The notes under the pieces are model-generated. The model was not told where the DNA came from, searched no databases, and was given only the letters and a program-made list of their open reading frames with translations. Shown here in pieces: positions 31,792 to 42,699 of a stretch of 64,000 bases of DNA. The DNA is taken from contig CM035170.1 in assembly GCA_020205615.1 (NCBI GenBank), positions 116,817,674 through 116,881,673 on the forward strand, written 5' to 3'. The position numbers were made by a program, and so were the translations under genes. This stretch comes from Panax quinquefolius. Lineage: Eukaryota; Streptophyta; Magnoliopsida; Apiales; Araliaceae. Numbering within the stretch: the stretch's first letter is position 1; every line of letters begins with the position of its first letter.

Positions 31792-34261
31792 ATGGCTTCC
31801 CACAACCCCGAACAGAGTTCCCCATACCGTAACACCAATCACAAAGTGGTTCCACCAAACCCCAATCCTCATGTAGGGACTTCAAGCACGAATCCCAAAC
31901 AGTAAAACCCAAAACCCCCTCTCGAATACTACAGAGTACGGAGCGATTTCGCACGCCAACACCTTCTATCATAACCGAGGTGAACTAAAGAGGGTTCGAT
32001 CTCTGGTTCCACATTCCGGATACCCATGCGATCGTGGTACCCTTGCCGATGCGGTGAAAAGATGTACCAACTACTGAAGGATGGACGACCGTCCCCTGTG
32101 ACCTTCATCGGAGAAGGGGTTCGCTTCCCCTCACATATCTTTTATAGTGACCCTCTTTGGGGTTTCGGGTGTGGGGTTTTCACAATGGTGCCAAACTCCT
32201 ACATTCACATTCTCGCCTTCGTGGCCTTCTTCGCCATGAATGGGCGCCGAGCCCTCCTCGGACTTCTTCTTTCATCGTCTACAAAATAAGACAATCCAGG
32301 AGAAGGGGTTCAAAGCCCTCAAAGAAGCATTCTCCGAAGTCTGGAGAAAAATTCGATAGACGTTCGCTGGTGAACACCCCTTCAAGCAATAGGGGATGGC
32401 ACGAGAAATGGTTCTTCGTCAAAGGCCCTGAGATTTCTTCTTTACCGAACCTGGGCAACTGACGAAAAGATATCTGCTGACTTCGGAGACGTTTCAAGAA
32501 CGGGAAGTGGAAATGATGGAACTATTCGACAACTTCCCGAAGGAAGAGTGGAAATACGGACTCCTCTCGAAGCAAGCATGGTTATATGACCATAAGTGTA
32601 AGTACCAGCTTATTTCATATATATATTTTTAAAATATTTTATGATATATAATTTTAACATAGAATTGTTTGATTTATGCAAGATCTTTGATCGTAATCGA
32701 GCTCCTTAGAAATAAAGGAGTTCAAGATTTTTTGTCCGGGAAGTCTTCTAAACAATTGAGGCTATACCAACCGAAGCTACTCCCGAAGTCGAACCAACAC
32801 CAGAAATTCATACGGATGAATTTCAAACAGAAAAAGCAGAGGCCGAAGAGGTTCTTATGCCAGAAGAGACCCTTCACCCTCGACAGAAGAGGAGAGCTAC
32901 CAGAAAACCCAGGTCAGCCCCTCTTGTCACCCCTCCCGAATCCACACCGTAAATATAACTAACCCCTAGAACCATTCCTCGACAAAGCGGTTTACTTGAT
33001 CGTCTCCGATCGAAGAAATATACTTAGGATCAAAAAATTAAAACAAAATAACCCTCTAATCGTCGAAGAGCTTTGGGGTTCCTCAATCTTCATCATCCCA
33101 CCCTTCGTGCCTCAGAGAAATACAGATTCAAGAGGACGGTGACCAGACGAAGGGATTCCGACGCTTATCCAGAAGAGGAAACGCACTCGATAGCCATCCG
33201 AAGTTCCGCTTCGCTTCAACACTGAGGACCCACCCCAAACAAATCTCCCATAATCGAAACTATACACGCAGACCCTACACCTCCCTAATGCAACCCCACT
33301 CTCTCCCCCGAAGGCCGAGACCTCTCTCCGAATGACCCGGTCCTTCGTGTCAAAGTTACCATGCCGAGGTCGTGGGATCTCCGACCCGTGGCCTGTGTTC
33401 AACGCCAACTTCCTTTTCGACTTCTTCTTGAGCTTTCGTTGAATAATCGACGACCACCTGCTCGTTGATCATACTGACGGAAATCTTCTCGACGAGGGAT
33501 GAGTTATTCGCTAAGGTAAATAACAATCTCTTCTTACTCTATATCTCTGTTTTTCTTTGAATATTTGGACATTTGACTTGAATATTTTGAAAATACGCAG
33601 TTAATGCTATCTTTGACGCATTGCGTCCGAGACACATAAATGGAGAAGCCGAGGAAGATTTCATGCGACAAGAGATAAATATGTTGAAATCGACTTGGAC
33701 CGAGAAAGAGCCGGTCGTGAAGATGTTTTTCATACCATCAACGGCCTTCAAATGTAATTAGATCGGGCTAAGATGGATTTGAAGACATCGATGATTTAAT
33801 TAGGCGGCCACGAGGACGGGTTGTCATGCCGGCCACCCAACAAACTCGATCGACACGAATCTTTGGTTTCGTTGAAGAAAACTTTACCTCAAGGCAAAAA
33901 TGAGGAGTTTTCTTCACCAATCAAGCTTAGTCATATAACTTGGTGAGGCCGAGACGAAGGTTCAAGACGGGTTCGAAGGCATAAGGCCAAACGCCACAAG
34001 CTCTCCGCCATAAAATAAAGGATCTTGAGGACGAAGCCTCGCTCGATCGAAGAGCTCCGAAAGCAGATTCAAAGTGACTACTGAGGACTCTGGACGAACT
34101 CAATGTCGAGATCGTGAAGGTATACTCGGAGGGGTATGAGGATTGCCGAGAGCGAGGAAAAGAAAAGCTATCTACCGCTTCAATTGGACCCTAAGATCGC
34201 TTTCAACTCCGATGATGAAGCGTGCTCGAATATCTCATCATATTTTTGTTCTATGCAATAA
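31792..34261 (+). pseudogene. Antisense gene-like unit (aORF type) of the Tat element, with two apparent introns
   Basis: This lies on the plus strand, opposite to gag-pol. The ATG at 31792 opens MASHNPEQSSPYRNTNH. Frameshifts follow, then long open stretches: VTFIGEGVRFPSHIFYSD, NSYIHILAFVAFFAMNGRRA and ELFDNFPKEEWKYGLLSK. Two intron-like gaps fit GT-AG: 32598-32682 (GTAAGTACC to GCAAG) and 33516-33600 (GTAAATAAC to CGCAG). Both are AT-rich and exactly 85 bp. The last exon holds INGEAEEDFMRQEINMLKS and closes at a TAA at 34259-34261. Extra antisense ORFs between integrase and the 3' LTR are reported for Tat-lineage elements; their function is unknown, and the RFP-type motif loosely recalls plant gag/transposase-like domains. 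It is broken as read. Confidence 0.6.
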
Positions 34262-34629
34262 TTTAACTACTTTAAGCTTTTTATGTTCATATAATTAATT
34301 TATGATCGACTTGAATGAACGGCTTTTATATTATTGATAAATCTTTAACTGTTTTGATTATGACTTCTGTTTTGATCAATTTCTTGTCAATAATTTAGTA
34401 TCAATAAGCTGAACCCAACTAGTGAATTAGATATGGCATATAACAGTTAACTTATGAAATGAAATGAATTAAATTTTACGGACAGGATTCAACTTAACTG
34501 AACTGAATGAACTGAACTCAACACTTAAACAAAATGAAGTAATGTATACTCATCGGTACCGAAGAGTGAGATCAGTCATGTGTGAGGTAAATTTGGCTGA
34601 CAAATATATAAGGACCAAGATATAAGGAT

Positions 34630-35445
34630 CGATAGTGACCATCGACTTACCACCTCGATAAGATCAATATAGATCAAAAGGACCCGGGGCTACCATCGAA
34701 TGGCCGAGAGTCCTACCATACCTCCTTACACCATAGTGACCATCTGGACAAATAGACCCGATGACTAATAGTGACCATCGACTTACCACCCAGATAAGAT
34801 CAATATAGGATCAAAAGGACCCGGGGCTACCATCGAATGGCCGAGTCCTACCATACCTCCTTACACCATAGTGACCATCTGACAATAGACCAAATGACTA
34901 ATAGTGACCATCGACTTACCACCCAGATAAGATCAATATAGGATCAAAAGGACCCGGTTACCATCGAATGGAGCAATGAGTCCTACCATACCTCCCTTAC
35001 ACCATAGTGACCATCTGACAAATAGGACCCAATGACCAATAGTGACCATTCGACTTACCAACGATAAGATCAATATAGGATCAAAAGGACCTGGGTTACC
35101 ATCGAATGGCCAATGAGTCCTACCATACCTCCTTACACCATAGTGACCATCTGGACAAATAGGACCAAATGACTAATAGTGACCATCGACTTACCACCCG
35201 GATAAGATCAATATAGGATCAAAAGGACCTGGGCTACCATCGAACGGCCAATGAGTCCTACCATACCTCCTTACACCATAGTGACCATCTGGACAACAGA
35301 CCAAATGACTAATAGTGACCATTGACTTACCACCCAGATAAGATCAATATAGGATCAAAAGGACTGGGCTACCATCGAACGGCCAATGAGTCCTACCATA
35401 CCTCCTTACACCATAGTGACCATCTGGACAAATAGACCAATGACC
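34630..35445. repeat. 136-bp tandem array, about 6 units, in the 3' region of element 2
   Basis: The anchor AGATCAATAT recurs at 34661, 34797, 34930, 35067, 35205 and 35341, a period of 133-138 bp. Each unit contains GATCAAAAGGACC, GGCTACCATCGAA, CCTACCATACCTCCTTACAC and ATAGTGACCATCTGGACAA. Differences between units cluster at the GGACCTGGGCTACC and GAACGGCCAATGAG boxes. Tat elements often carry hypervariable tandem repeats at this site. Confidence 0.92.
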
Positions 35446-35499
35446 GATTATGGAAAAGTGACCTTTATTAATAATAAAACAATCGTGTATGCAGACTTG

Positions 35500-36653
35500 G
35501 TAAGAAACCGACTTAATATTTATTGAAAGTATTTCCAAGCCCGCCAAAGATGCCAAGTATTCTTAATCTCGGAACCATCGAGTGCTTTTAACCGATAAGT
35601 ACACTGCTTTGGTACTTGATCACCTCATATGGCCCTTCCCAATTCTAAGATTAGCTTTCCCGTGTTTTGAGGCGTAGAAGTTTTGGCTTCTAAGAACGTA
35701 AGTCTCCCACTTCGAATCTACTAAGTTTGACTCCTTTGTTATAATGTTTGGCCACCCTTCGTTGATAAGCAGCCAATTTGATTAAAGCTTCCTCTCTGAC
35801 TTCGTCTAGCAGGTCCAGGTTAACTTTCAGTCCTTCGTCGTTGTAAATTTCTTTAAATTGAGTTACCCAAGACTTGAGATCCGATTTCGATCGGGACTAA
35901 GGCATCGCATTACCATAAAGCCAACCGGAAGGGCTTAATCCCCGTAGTAGTCCCTGGTGTAGTTCGCAGATGCCCACAAAGACGCTCAACAATTCTTTCC
36001 GCCATCTTCCTTAGCTTCATCCAATCTACGCTTGATTCCGTTTAACAGCGTCCTGTTGGTCACTTCGACTTGTCCATTAGATTGTGGATGAGCCACAGAA
36101 GTCTTCTTGTGCTGAATCCCCAAATCATTCAAAAATTCTTCAAATTTTGAACCCACGAACTGACGTCCGTTGTCCGATATCAATACCTTAGGGATCCCGG
36201 CGAAACACCATGACTTCTTTATAAACTTTAGACACTCTGTTCGTTATTCCATCAAGTGGTTTTGCCTCTACCCACTTAGTCATATAATCAATAAGAACTA
36301 TGCACGAAGTTTAACTCGACCTTTTAGCTTTAGGTAATCTGGTCCCAATATATCCACCCCTGCATAAATGAAGGGTATAGGAGATAAAATCGAGTATAAC
36401 TCTTCTTGGGTGGTCGATAATGGGACCGGACTATCGAAATGACATTTTCGCATTTCTTGACATACTCTGTAGCTTCTTTGAAAATCAGTAGGCCAATAGT
36501 ATCCTTGTCAAGTACTTTATGAGCCAAAGACTTGGCGCCCATATGATCACCAAGAAATGCCTTCATGAACCTCCCAAGAGCATACTCATTTCGGACGGAA
36601 CCAAACATTTCAACAATGGTGAGAAAATGCCAATCGACAGAGATCCCCATCAA
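35500..36653 (-). pseudogene. Integrase of element 2, broken
   Basis: The minus strand at 36183-35986 reads SDNGRQFVGSKFEEFLNDL and VAHPQSNGQVEVTNRTLLNG, which holds the second Asp and the Glu of the DDE core. Upstream (36653-36330) are diverged segments of the N-terminal integrase region with GDHMGAKSLAHKVL. The frames are not continuous. Confidence 0.85.
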
Positions 36654-36839
36654 TAAGACTAAAATTGGTACTCTTGTATTTAATCTTCTTTCACAAAGAT
36701 TTGATCCGAAGGAAGGACGCCATCCGCCAAATACTCAATGTAGGGGTCATCCAACGGTTCGTTCGATTCGATACATCATCGCTTCGTCTTTGAACACTGG
36801 TCATTGCAAAATTTCCAAATATATCGATCCGTGAAAACA

Positions 36840-37653
36840 TCTCAGATCTCAGTAGTGGGCTACCGACAATGCATCGGCAGTTGAATTGTCATTACGCCTA
36901 TACTCAAACTCATAAGCGAAAAATTGAAGTTGGTCTCTTAATTCCGCCAGATATTTGATCATTCGGGTTCCACGAGCTTCATAATCTCCGATAATTGTTT
37001 AACGACCAACCGAGAATCACTATAGATAATCAATCGTTGGACTTTGAGACTCTTTGCCAATCGGACACCTGCTAACACCGCTTCGCATTCAAACTTTCAT
37101 TGTTCGTTGCTTTTAACCCGAATCGATGGCTCTCCGGACTTTCAATCCTTTCGACTTATTAAAATAATTCCGCCCACTAACGGTCATCATAGAGATCCAT
37201 CTCGCATACTGGCCCACGCCTTCCTCGACTTCTTTGAAGAACGCCATCGCTTTCGATCGTAAGATTCAAGATCCAGTAACTCGCAAGATTCCGCGGTGAA
37301 CGAGCATTCTACCATAAAGTCAGCCAGGGCTTGGCCTTTGATGGCAGTTCGAGGATGATACTCGATAAAAAATTGGGATAACTCCATAGTCCACGCTGCT
37401 AGTCTGCCCGAGACCTCTGGCTTGCCCATCACCTTCTTCAATGGTCGATCCGTAGGACGATCAGAGTCGACTTTGAAAATATCGCCAAGCTTTCATCGGC
37501 AATTATTAAAGCAAAGGCAAATTTCTCAATGTTTGGATACCTGGTTTCAGCATCTCGTAGGACGTGGCTGACATAATAAACCGGATGCTGCTTCCCACTG
37601 ATCTCCCGAATCAACACTGCTCCAACTGCTAAGGAACTTGCTGCAAGGTACAA
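36840..37653 (-). pseudogene. RNase H and second archaeal-like RNase H of element 2, broken
   Basis: The first RNase H part (about 37653-37280) reads HPVYYVSHVLRDAETRYPNI and RLAAWTMELSQFFIEYHPR. A second domain (about 37110-36960) reads FECEAVLAGVRLAKSLKVQR followed by LIIYSDSRLVVKQLSE, the archaeal-like RNase H pattern with conserved E and D residues. Tat-lineage elements are known for this dual arrangement. The linker has frameshifts. Confidence 0.8.
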
Positions 37654-39315
37654 ATATAAGTCTCTGCTGGGGTAGGCTTTACCAATAAAGGAGCCGAAGA
37701 CTGATACGTCTTTATACCTTGGAAAGTGTCTTTCACACCAAGTCCATGGAACATCTTCGCATTCTTCGGTCCCTTCAATGTGTCAAAGAAAGGAAGGCAT
37801 CTCTCCGCAGATTTGGCGACAAACCTCCTCAAAGCCGCAATCCTACCAGTCAGACGCGAAAAGTCCTTGAATGACTGAGGAGTCTTCATGTCAAGGATGG
37901 CCTGGATCTTCTCCGGATTGGCCTCGATGCCCCTCTGACTGACCAGATAACCCAGAAACTTTCCGGCACCAAGGCCGAAAGTACATTCGTCGGAGTTAAG
38001 TCTCAGTTGACGATAACGAATAGTTTGAAAGCACTCCTCCAGGTCGTCCAAATGCTTCTGAATTTGCATACTCTTCACGATCATGTCATCTACATAAACC
38101 TCCATGTTCCTCCCCAGCTACCTATCGAAGATGAAATTCATCATCCTTTGGTAGGTAGCTCCAGCATTAATGAGGCCAAAAGTCATTTTTTTGTATGCAT
38201 ACACCGAACGGTGTGTAATGAATGCTGTCTTTAGAATGTCTTCTTTTCACATGGATATTTGATGATAACCTGAAAAAGTATCCATAAAACTTAGTAATGC
38301 ATACCCCGAAGTGGCATCGATGAGCTGATCGATATGGGGTAGAGGATAAAAGTCCTTCGGACAAGCTTTGTTGAGGTCGGTGTAGTCGATGCAAACCCGC
38401 CACTTTCCATTATGCTTCTGCACCAACACTACATTTGCTATCCATTCTGGGTAATCAATCTCGTATATGAAGTCGTAGCCTAGCAATTTCGCAACCTCTT
38501 CATCGATGATCTTCGACGCCTGGAGCAAATATCCGCTTTCTTCCGACGAATCGCTTCTTCAAGGATCTATCTCGCTTTATGCTCAAAGAACTTTTCGCTA
38601 ACTCTGTGCATGTCTTGTGGCTCCTATGCAAAAATATCAACATAACATCGTAAGAGTTCCATAAGATTTGTCCAAGAGGTTTCGCAGACTGAACCAATCC
38701 TCACTGTCTTGTCCGGCTTTCCGACGACCAACTCAATCTCCTCCGTCCCTCCAGCGGGGATTACCAAGGGTTCTGAGCTACTCTCGGTGAAGGGTTTGAT
38801 CTCAATTGCCATCGTCTTTTTCTGTTTACTAACTCCCATTCCGGATGAAATAACAGCATTCCGATAACATCGACGGGCCAGGTCTAAATCACCCATCACC
38901 TCTCCTACTCCATGCGCTGTGGGAAATTTGATTTTGAAATGTGGGATGGAAGTCACAACAAGAGTCACAACGGGTCTTCCTGAATGGCGCCAGAAAGTCA
39001 ATCCACATGCACAACATAAAATTTACTGTGTTATCTCTACCGCCGAGGGGCCGTCAAGAAGATAACCGGAGTTCAATAGTGCACCGCCACTTTGACCGGT
39101 TAATTCTTAGAAACCATATAGAGGAGCCTCCTGTCCAACCTCCATTTTGTGCCCATCGAGATGCATCCTCTGAAAAGCATGGGCATAAAGAATGTCCACC
39201 AAGATCCATTATCTATCATCATGCGTTTCACATCCATCGAGCCTACTTCATACCGTGGATCACCAATGCCCCTTCATGCGGTTCGATGGGCTCAAGGATA
39301 ATCCGCGATCCGTAA
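37629..39315 (-). pseudogene. Protease and reverse transcriptase of element 2, broken
   Basis: RT palm motifs are clear on the minus strand: WRVCIDYTDLNKACPKD, then SFMDTFSGYHQI, then VYVDDMIVKS with catalytic YVDD. The thumb piece LGYLVSQRGIEANPEKIQAI follows. An AGGTEEIELVVGKPDKTVR segment (about 38760-38690) is a typical Tat sequence before RT. Protease-like sequence lies upstream of about 38900. RT is split between two frames near 38250-38100. Confidence 0.88.
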
Positions 39316-39399
39316 ATGATATAACGGTTCTCGAAAAAGGCATGTCAATCTTGAGGTAAAGCATCGTCACCGATATGACCGAATCAAGATAAGACCTCC

Positions 39400-41390
39400 T
39401 CTTCTTCCCTACTAACTTCCCAATGCACCCACCGGTTATTACATCAACAACTTCGCTTGGCGGTGGTATGGAAGCATTTTGAATGGGTGGTACTTGAACC
39501 GTTTGAACAGTACGATTGATAACCTGCTGACCCTGGCGGTCCTTCTCAGCCACATATTGAATCAGCAAGCCGCTTTTAATCTTGCTCTCCACAAAATCCT
39601 TTAGATTACAACACTCATTAGTGTCATGACCAGCAGCTTGATGATAACCACAGTATTTGCGAGGGTTGCCGTGTCCCGTTCTGTAATTATCACGAGGTGG
39701 CTCAAAGAAAGGCTGGTTTCTGATCTGATCCAAAATTATCGACCTTTCCGTATTCAATTGGGTGTAGACCTTATTAACCTTCGGAGTAGAAACAGTGTAC
39801 GATCACGCTTTGTCGCCACGAGTTACTGTACTTCTTCGAACTACCTTCTGCCCCTTGGTTGTACCCTCCCACTCTTCTCTGATCAACATCAGTCTTGGGA
39901 ACCTCCACCTCCTTTGACTGGCTCAAAGAAGGATTCTTCAGACTATTCATAGCCTCTTCTACAACAATATAGCCCTCTGCCTTGTCGAAGGCTTCTGCTA
40001 GGCTTTTCGGATGGTGAAACATTAACTTCTTTACCAATTTCTCCGATTTAACCAGATCTAGCCCATTCGAACAAACCAATGACTTGAGATCATTAAGATC
40101 GGACACCGACCGACCGCTTCTCTAAACCTCTTTACATATTGGCCTAAAGATTCATTGGTGAATCGCCGGACTGTCTTAAAGAAAACAGTAGCTTTCTCCT
40201 TCTTCTATTGCTTCCAAACGCGTAATGGAACTTATCACAAAGTTGGTCCACGAGGAAATCGAATCCGATGGTAAAGTCCCCATTCATCGTCCTCAAGGCG
40301 TCTTTTTTCTCAAAGTCGTGACAAAAGTGTGACACTTGGCAAAGATCAATTGAAGTCATAGTAATCCATTAGCCGGCCCAAACGCTCGACTATGGTCATA
40401 AGGATCTCCGGACCCATCATAGCTTTCCATACGAGGCAACTTTTGGTAATATCGCGCTTTCTCCTCGAGAATATCGGAGGAAAAAGGGACGCCTTTCTTC
40501 CGTGGAGTGTCCTTCACCTGTTGGACCTCAATTAACTGCTTTTGGAGTTCTTTCAACTCCCTTACTGTAAAATCAACACCTTGGGTTGTGGATGAGATCT
40601 CCTTCTCCGAGCGACGTTAGGCCTTGGAATGGATCGACCTTTCCCCGCCGATCCCAACCGCCTTCTCGCGGGACTTCTCGATTTACTTAGAGGCGATAAT
40701 CTCATCCTCACGATGATGAAACGGTTGTGTTTCAGATCTCTCCTTCGGGTTTCGCACAATTTCTCTCGACCGCTTTTTCATCTTTTTCATCGTCGCGATG
40801 AATTGATCCAACGACTATCGGTGCCTTCTTCGAGGCCAAAGGCGTTCGCGCTCCTCGATCTCCTCCCATCTGCGAGAATGATCCCGGACACACGCACGTA
40901 ATGTTCCGGCTCCTTACCCTTCCGACGGTATCTCCTTATGCCTACTCCGCGTCTTTCGGAATGAATATGGCTAGATGCTTCGTCCCTCAACTCATTCACC
41001 AAGCATCTGTTTCGGCTATATCTTCCCTTTGTTTTAACAGTAACCTCCAAAGCCTTTATCTCGCTTCGTTCGCCATCCTCGCCAACTTGGTAGCTCGTCT
41101 TCTCGACCACTTTGGCGATGAGTCCCGGTCGTGAACCTTCTACCTGTTCTCGATCGGGATCACGCCTTATCGGCGTTGAAAACCAACTTCCGTCTGCTCC
41201 ACCACGGATATTCTGGACAAAGTTCTCTGAAGTCAGGTTTAGAAGCCGTGCTTTTCGTGAGCACTTTTAGAAGGACCTGACGGTCCTTTATCGAAATACT
41301 TAGGCAAATGATGAACTAATGTACCATCGCCGCCCTTTCCGTGTACCATCTCTACTCTTCATCATCTTCCGAAATAAGTTAAACAATTGT
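39400..41390 (-). pseudogene. Gag of element 2, broken
   Basis: A long, Arg- and Ser-rich first half (41110-40560) is followed by capsid-like pieces: AFGPANGLL, SIDLCQVSHFCHDFEKKDAL, HHPKSLAEAFDKAEGYIVVEE. Near the end comes the Tat-type zinc-finger-like YCGYHQAAGHDTNECCNLKD with Cys and His spacing of C-x2-H-x4-H-x4-C. Several frame changes interrupt it. Confidence 0.8.
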
Positions 41391-41409
41391 GATTGAAAAA
41401 AAAGGCCCT

Positions 41410-41423
41410 CCTTCTAGCGCCAA
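41410..41423 (-). promoter_or_regulatory. Primer binding site of element 2
   Basis: On the coding strand TTGGCGCTAGAAGG follows the 5' LTR directly. TGGCGC-type primer sites are usual for Tat-lineage elements. Confidence 0.75.
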
Positions 41424-42079
41424 TGTTAACGCCAAAATCTTTTGACACATTCCAATCACGTAAAACGTCCTGATCCTGCAACGTAAACACAATAAACACC
41501 ACAAGCTTCGACGGTTCCGGGGGATACTTCAAAGCGAGAGTCAAGAAATGTGTTCACAAGGTTTTTCGAAATGAAGTCTATATCACCTAGTGTATTAAGA
41601 GAGAGATAATAATAAATCTCTATGTCTATGTGAATATGCATGAAGAAGTGTATGAGAACGCACTCTTGGTGAAGACTTCCTCGCTAAGTTATACTCGCTC
41701 TGCGGATTATCGTACACCCACTACTACCCCGACACACCCCTTTAATCGATGGATTACGCCGAATCGCATGTAGTTTATCCATCGCTTTTGGTCATCATCA
41801 TTACCGCTTTACTTAAGTTATGATCCCATCCACATTAATGCATGGCAGTTCTCTAGTCAACCGTCATGCTTTTTCATCATTGCAGTCAAAATGATAGATA
41901 TTAAAATGTCCAAAGGATCGAACCCACCGGATCGAAATCTTGCTTTTATAAGTTAAAAAGAAAATAATAAGATAACCTACCAAAGACTTTCCATTGGCTT
42001 AATAAAAAGCCCAATAGATTAATTAAAAGAGTAAGCCCAATTCATCCGGCCCAATGAGAGAAAATATCATGACCCAACA
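41424..42079 (-). repeat. 5' LTR of element 2 (right copy)
   Basis: The repeat is 656 bp, with TG and CA ends and the TSD CATTC outside at 42080-42084. It differs from the left LTR by substitutions and short indels, often at C/G-rich boxes. Confidence 0.92.
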
Positions 42080-42084
42080 CATTC

Positions 42085-42699
42085 CAACTCAGTTGAACTT
42101 GTAACCTTTTTAAGCAATAAATATGTTATTTTGTTTGCTTACAAAAAATTTTATATCTCCATTTTCGGCTAATTTAATCTATCCATATGGGTTGGATTAC
42201 AAATTTATAGAGCTGGACCAAGAGCCGAGAGGTTTACTTGGAAAGCCCAGAAGATAATCCCCGAACAAGAACATATTTAACTACTCATTCATAACCAGAC
42301 AGTTTCGTTGCGCCTGACGCCTAGCCCGAGAGAGACGGTGTTCTCATAATTTCATTTCCCATTCCAGTTTAGTTTCTCAATAAATTTCATTTTCCAAAAA
42401 CCTTGATTCAGGGCTAGGAGGCGTGGAATCTGCAATTTTCCCACCTGTGTTATATATACCGCCATATACATTTACATACATTACAAAAAAAAGAAAAGAA
42501 AGAGACTCGTCTGTAATTTTGATCACAAATCGTTTTCGAGCGTTTACAAATTCTAAATTTTAATGATTTTCAACTAAATAAATTTGTATAAAACTAGGGT
42601 TTGGTTTTATTTTCTGAACTTGAACTGTGTGGTGCGATTCAATTTAGTTGTAAGAATTTAGCTCAGTTTTTTTAGGGTTTTTATTGGAAATTGTGAGGA
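42085..42699 (+). promoter_or_regulatory. Promoter and 5'UTR region of the STRAP-like gene
   Basis: A TATA-like TTATATATACC lies near 42449-42460, about 240 bp before the start codon, which would give a leader of roughly 210 bp. The right end of element 2 lies about 370 bp upstream of this box, so the retrotransposon abuts the promoter. Confidence 0.5.

Larger units (their letters stand above)
30764..42079 (-). mobile_element. LTR retrotransposon, Ty3/gypsy, Tat lineage (element 2), 11.3 kb
   Basis: Direct LTRs (30764-31428 and 41424-42079) start TGTTGACGCC or TGTTAACGCC and end GACCCAACA. A perfect 5-bp TSD CATTC flanks them at 30759-30763 and 42080-42084. Coding runs on the minus strand: gag, protease, RT, RNase H, a second archaeal-like RNase H, then integrase. 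The gag motif KYCGYHQAAGHDTNECCNL, the RT motif YVDDMIVKS and the second RNase H place it in the Tat lineage. Between integrase and the 3' LTR lie a 136-bp tandem array and an antisense gene-like unit, both features known from Tat elements. Many small indels break the main frames. Confidence 0.95.

Noticed and set aside
32669..32962. Separate small gene inside element 2
   Set aside because: It continues the antisense unit after its first intron and is not an independent gene.
34630..35445. CRISPR-like direct repeats
   Set aside because: The whole 136-bp unit repeats with no unique spacers, and the context is a plant retrotransposon. It is a tandem array.
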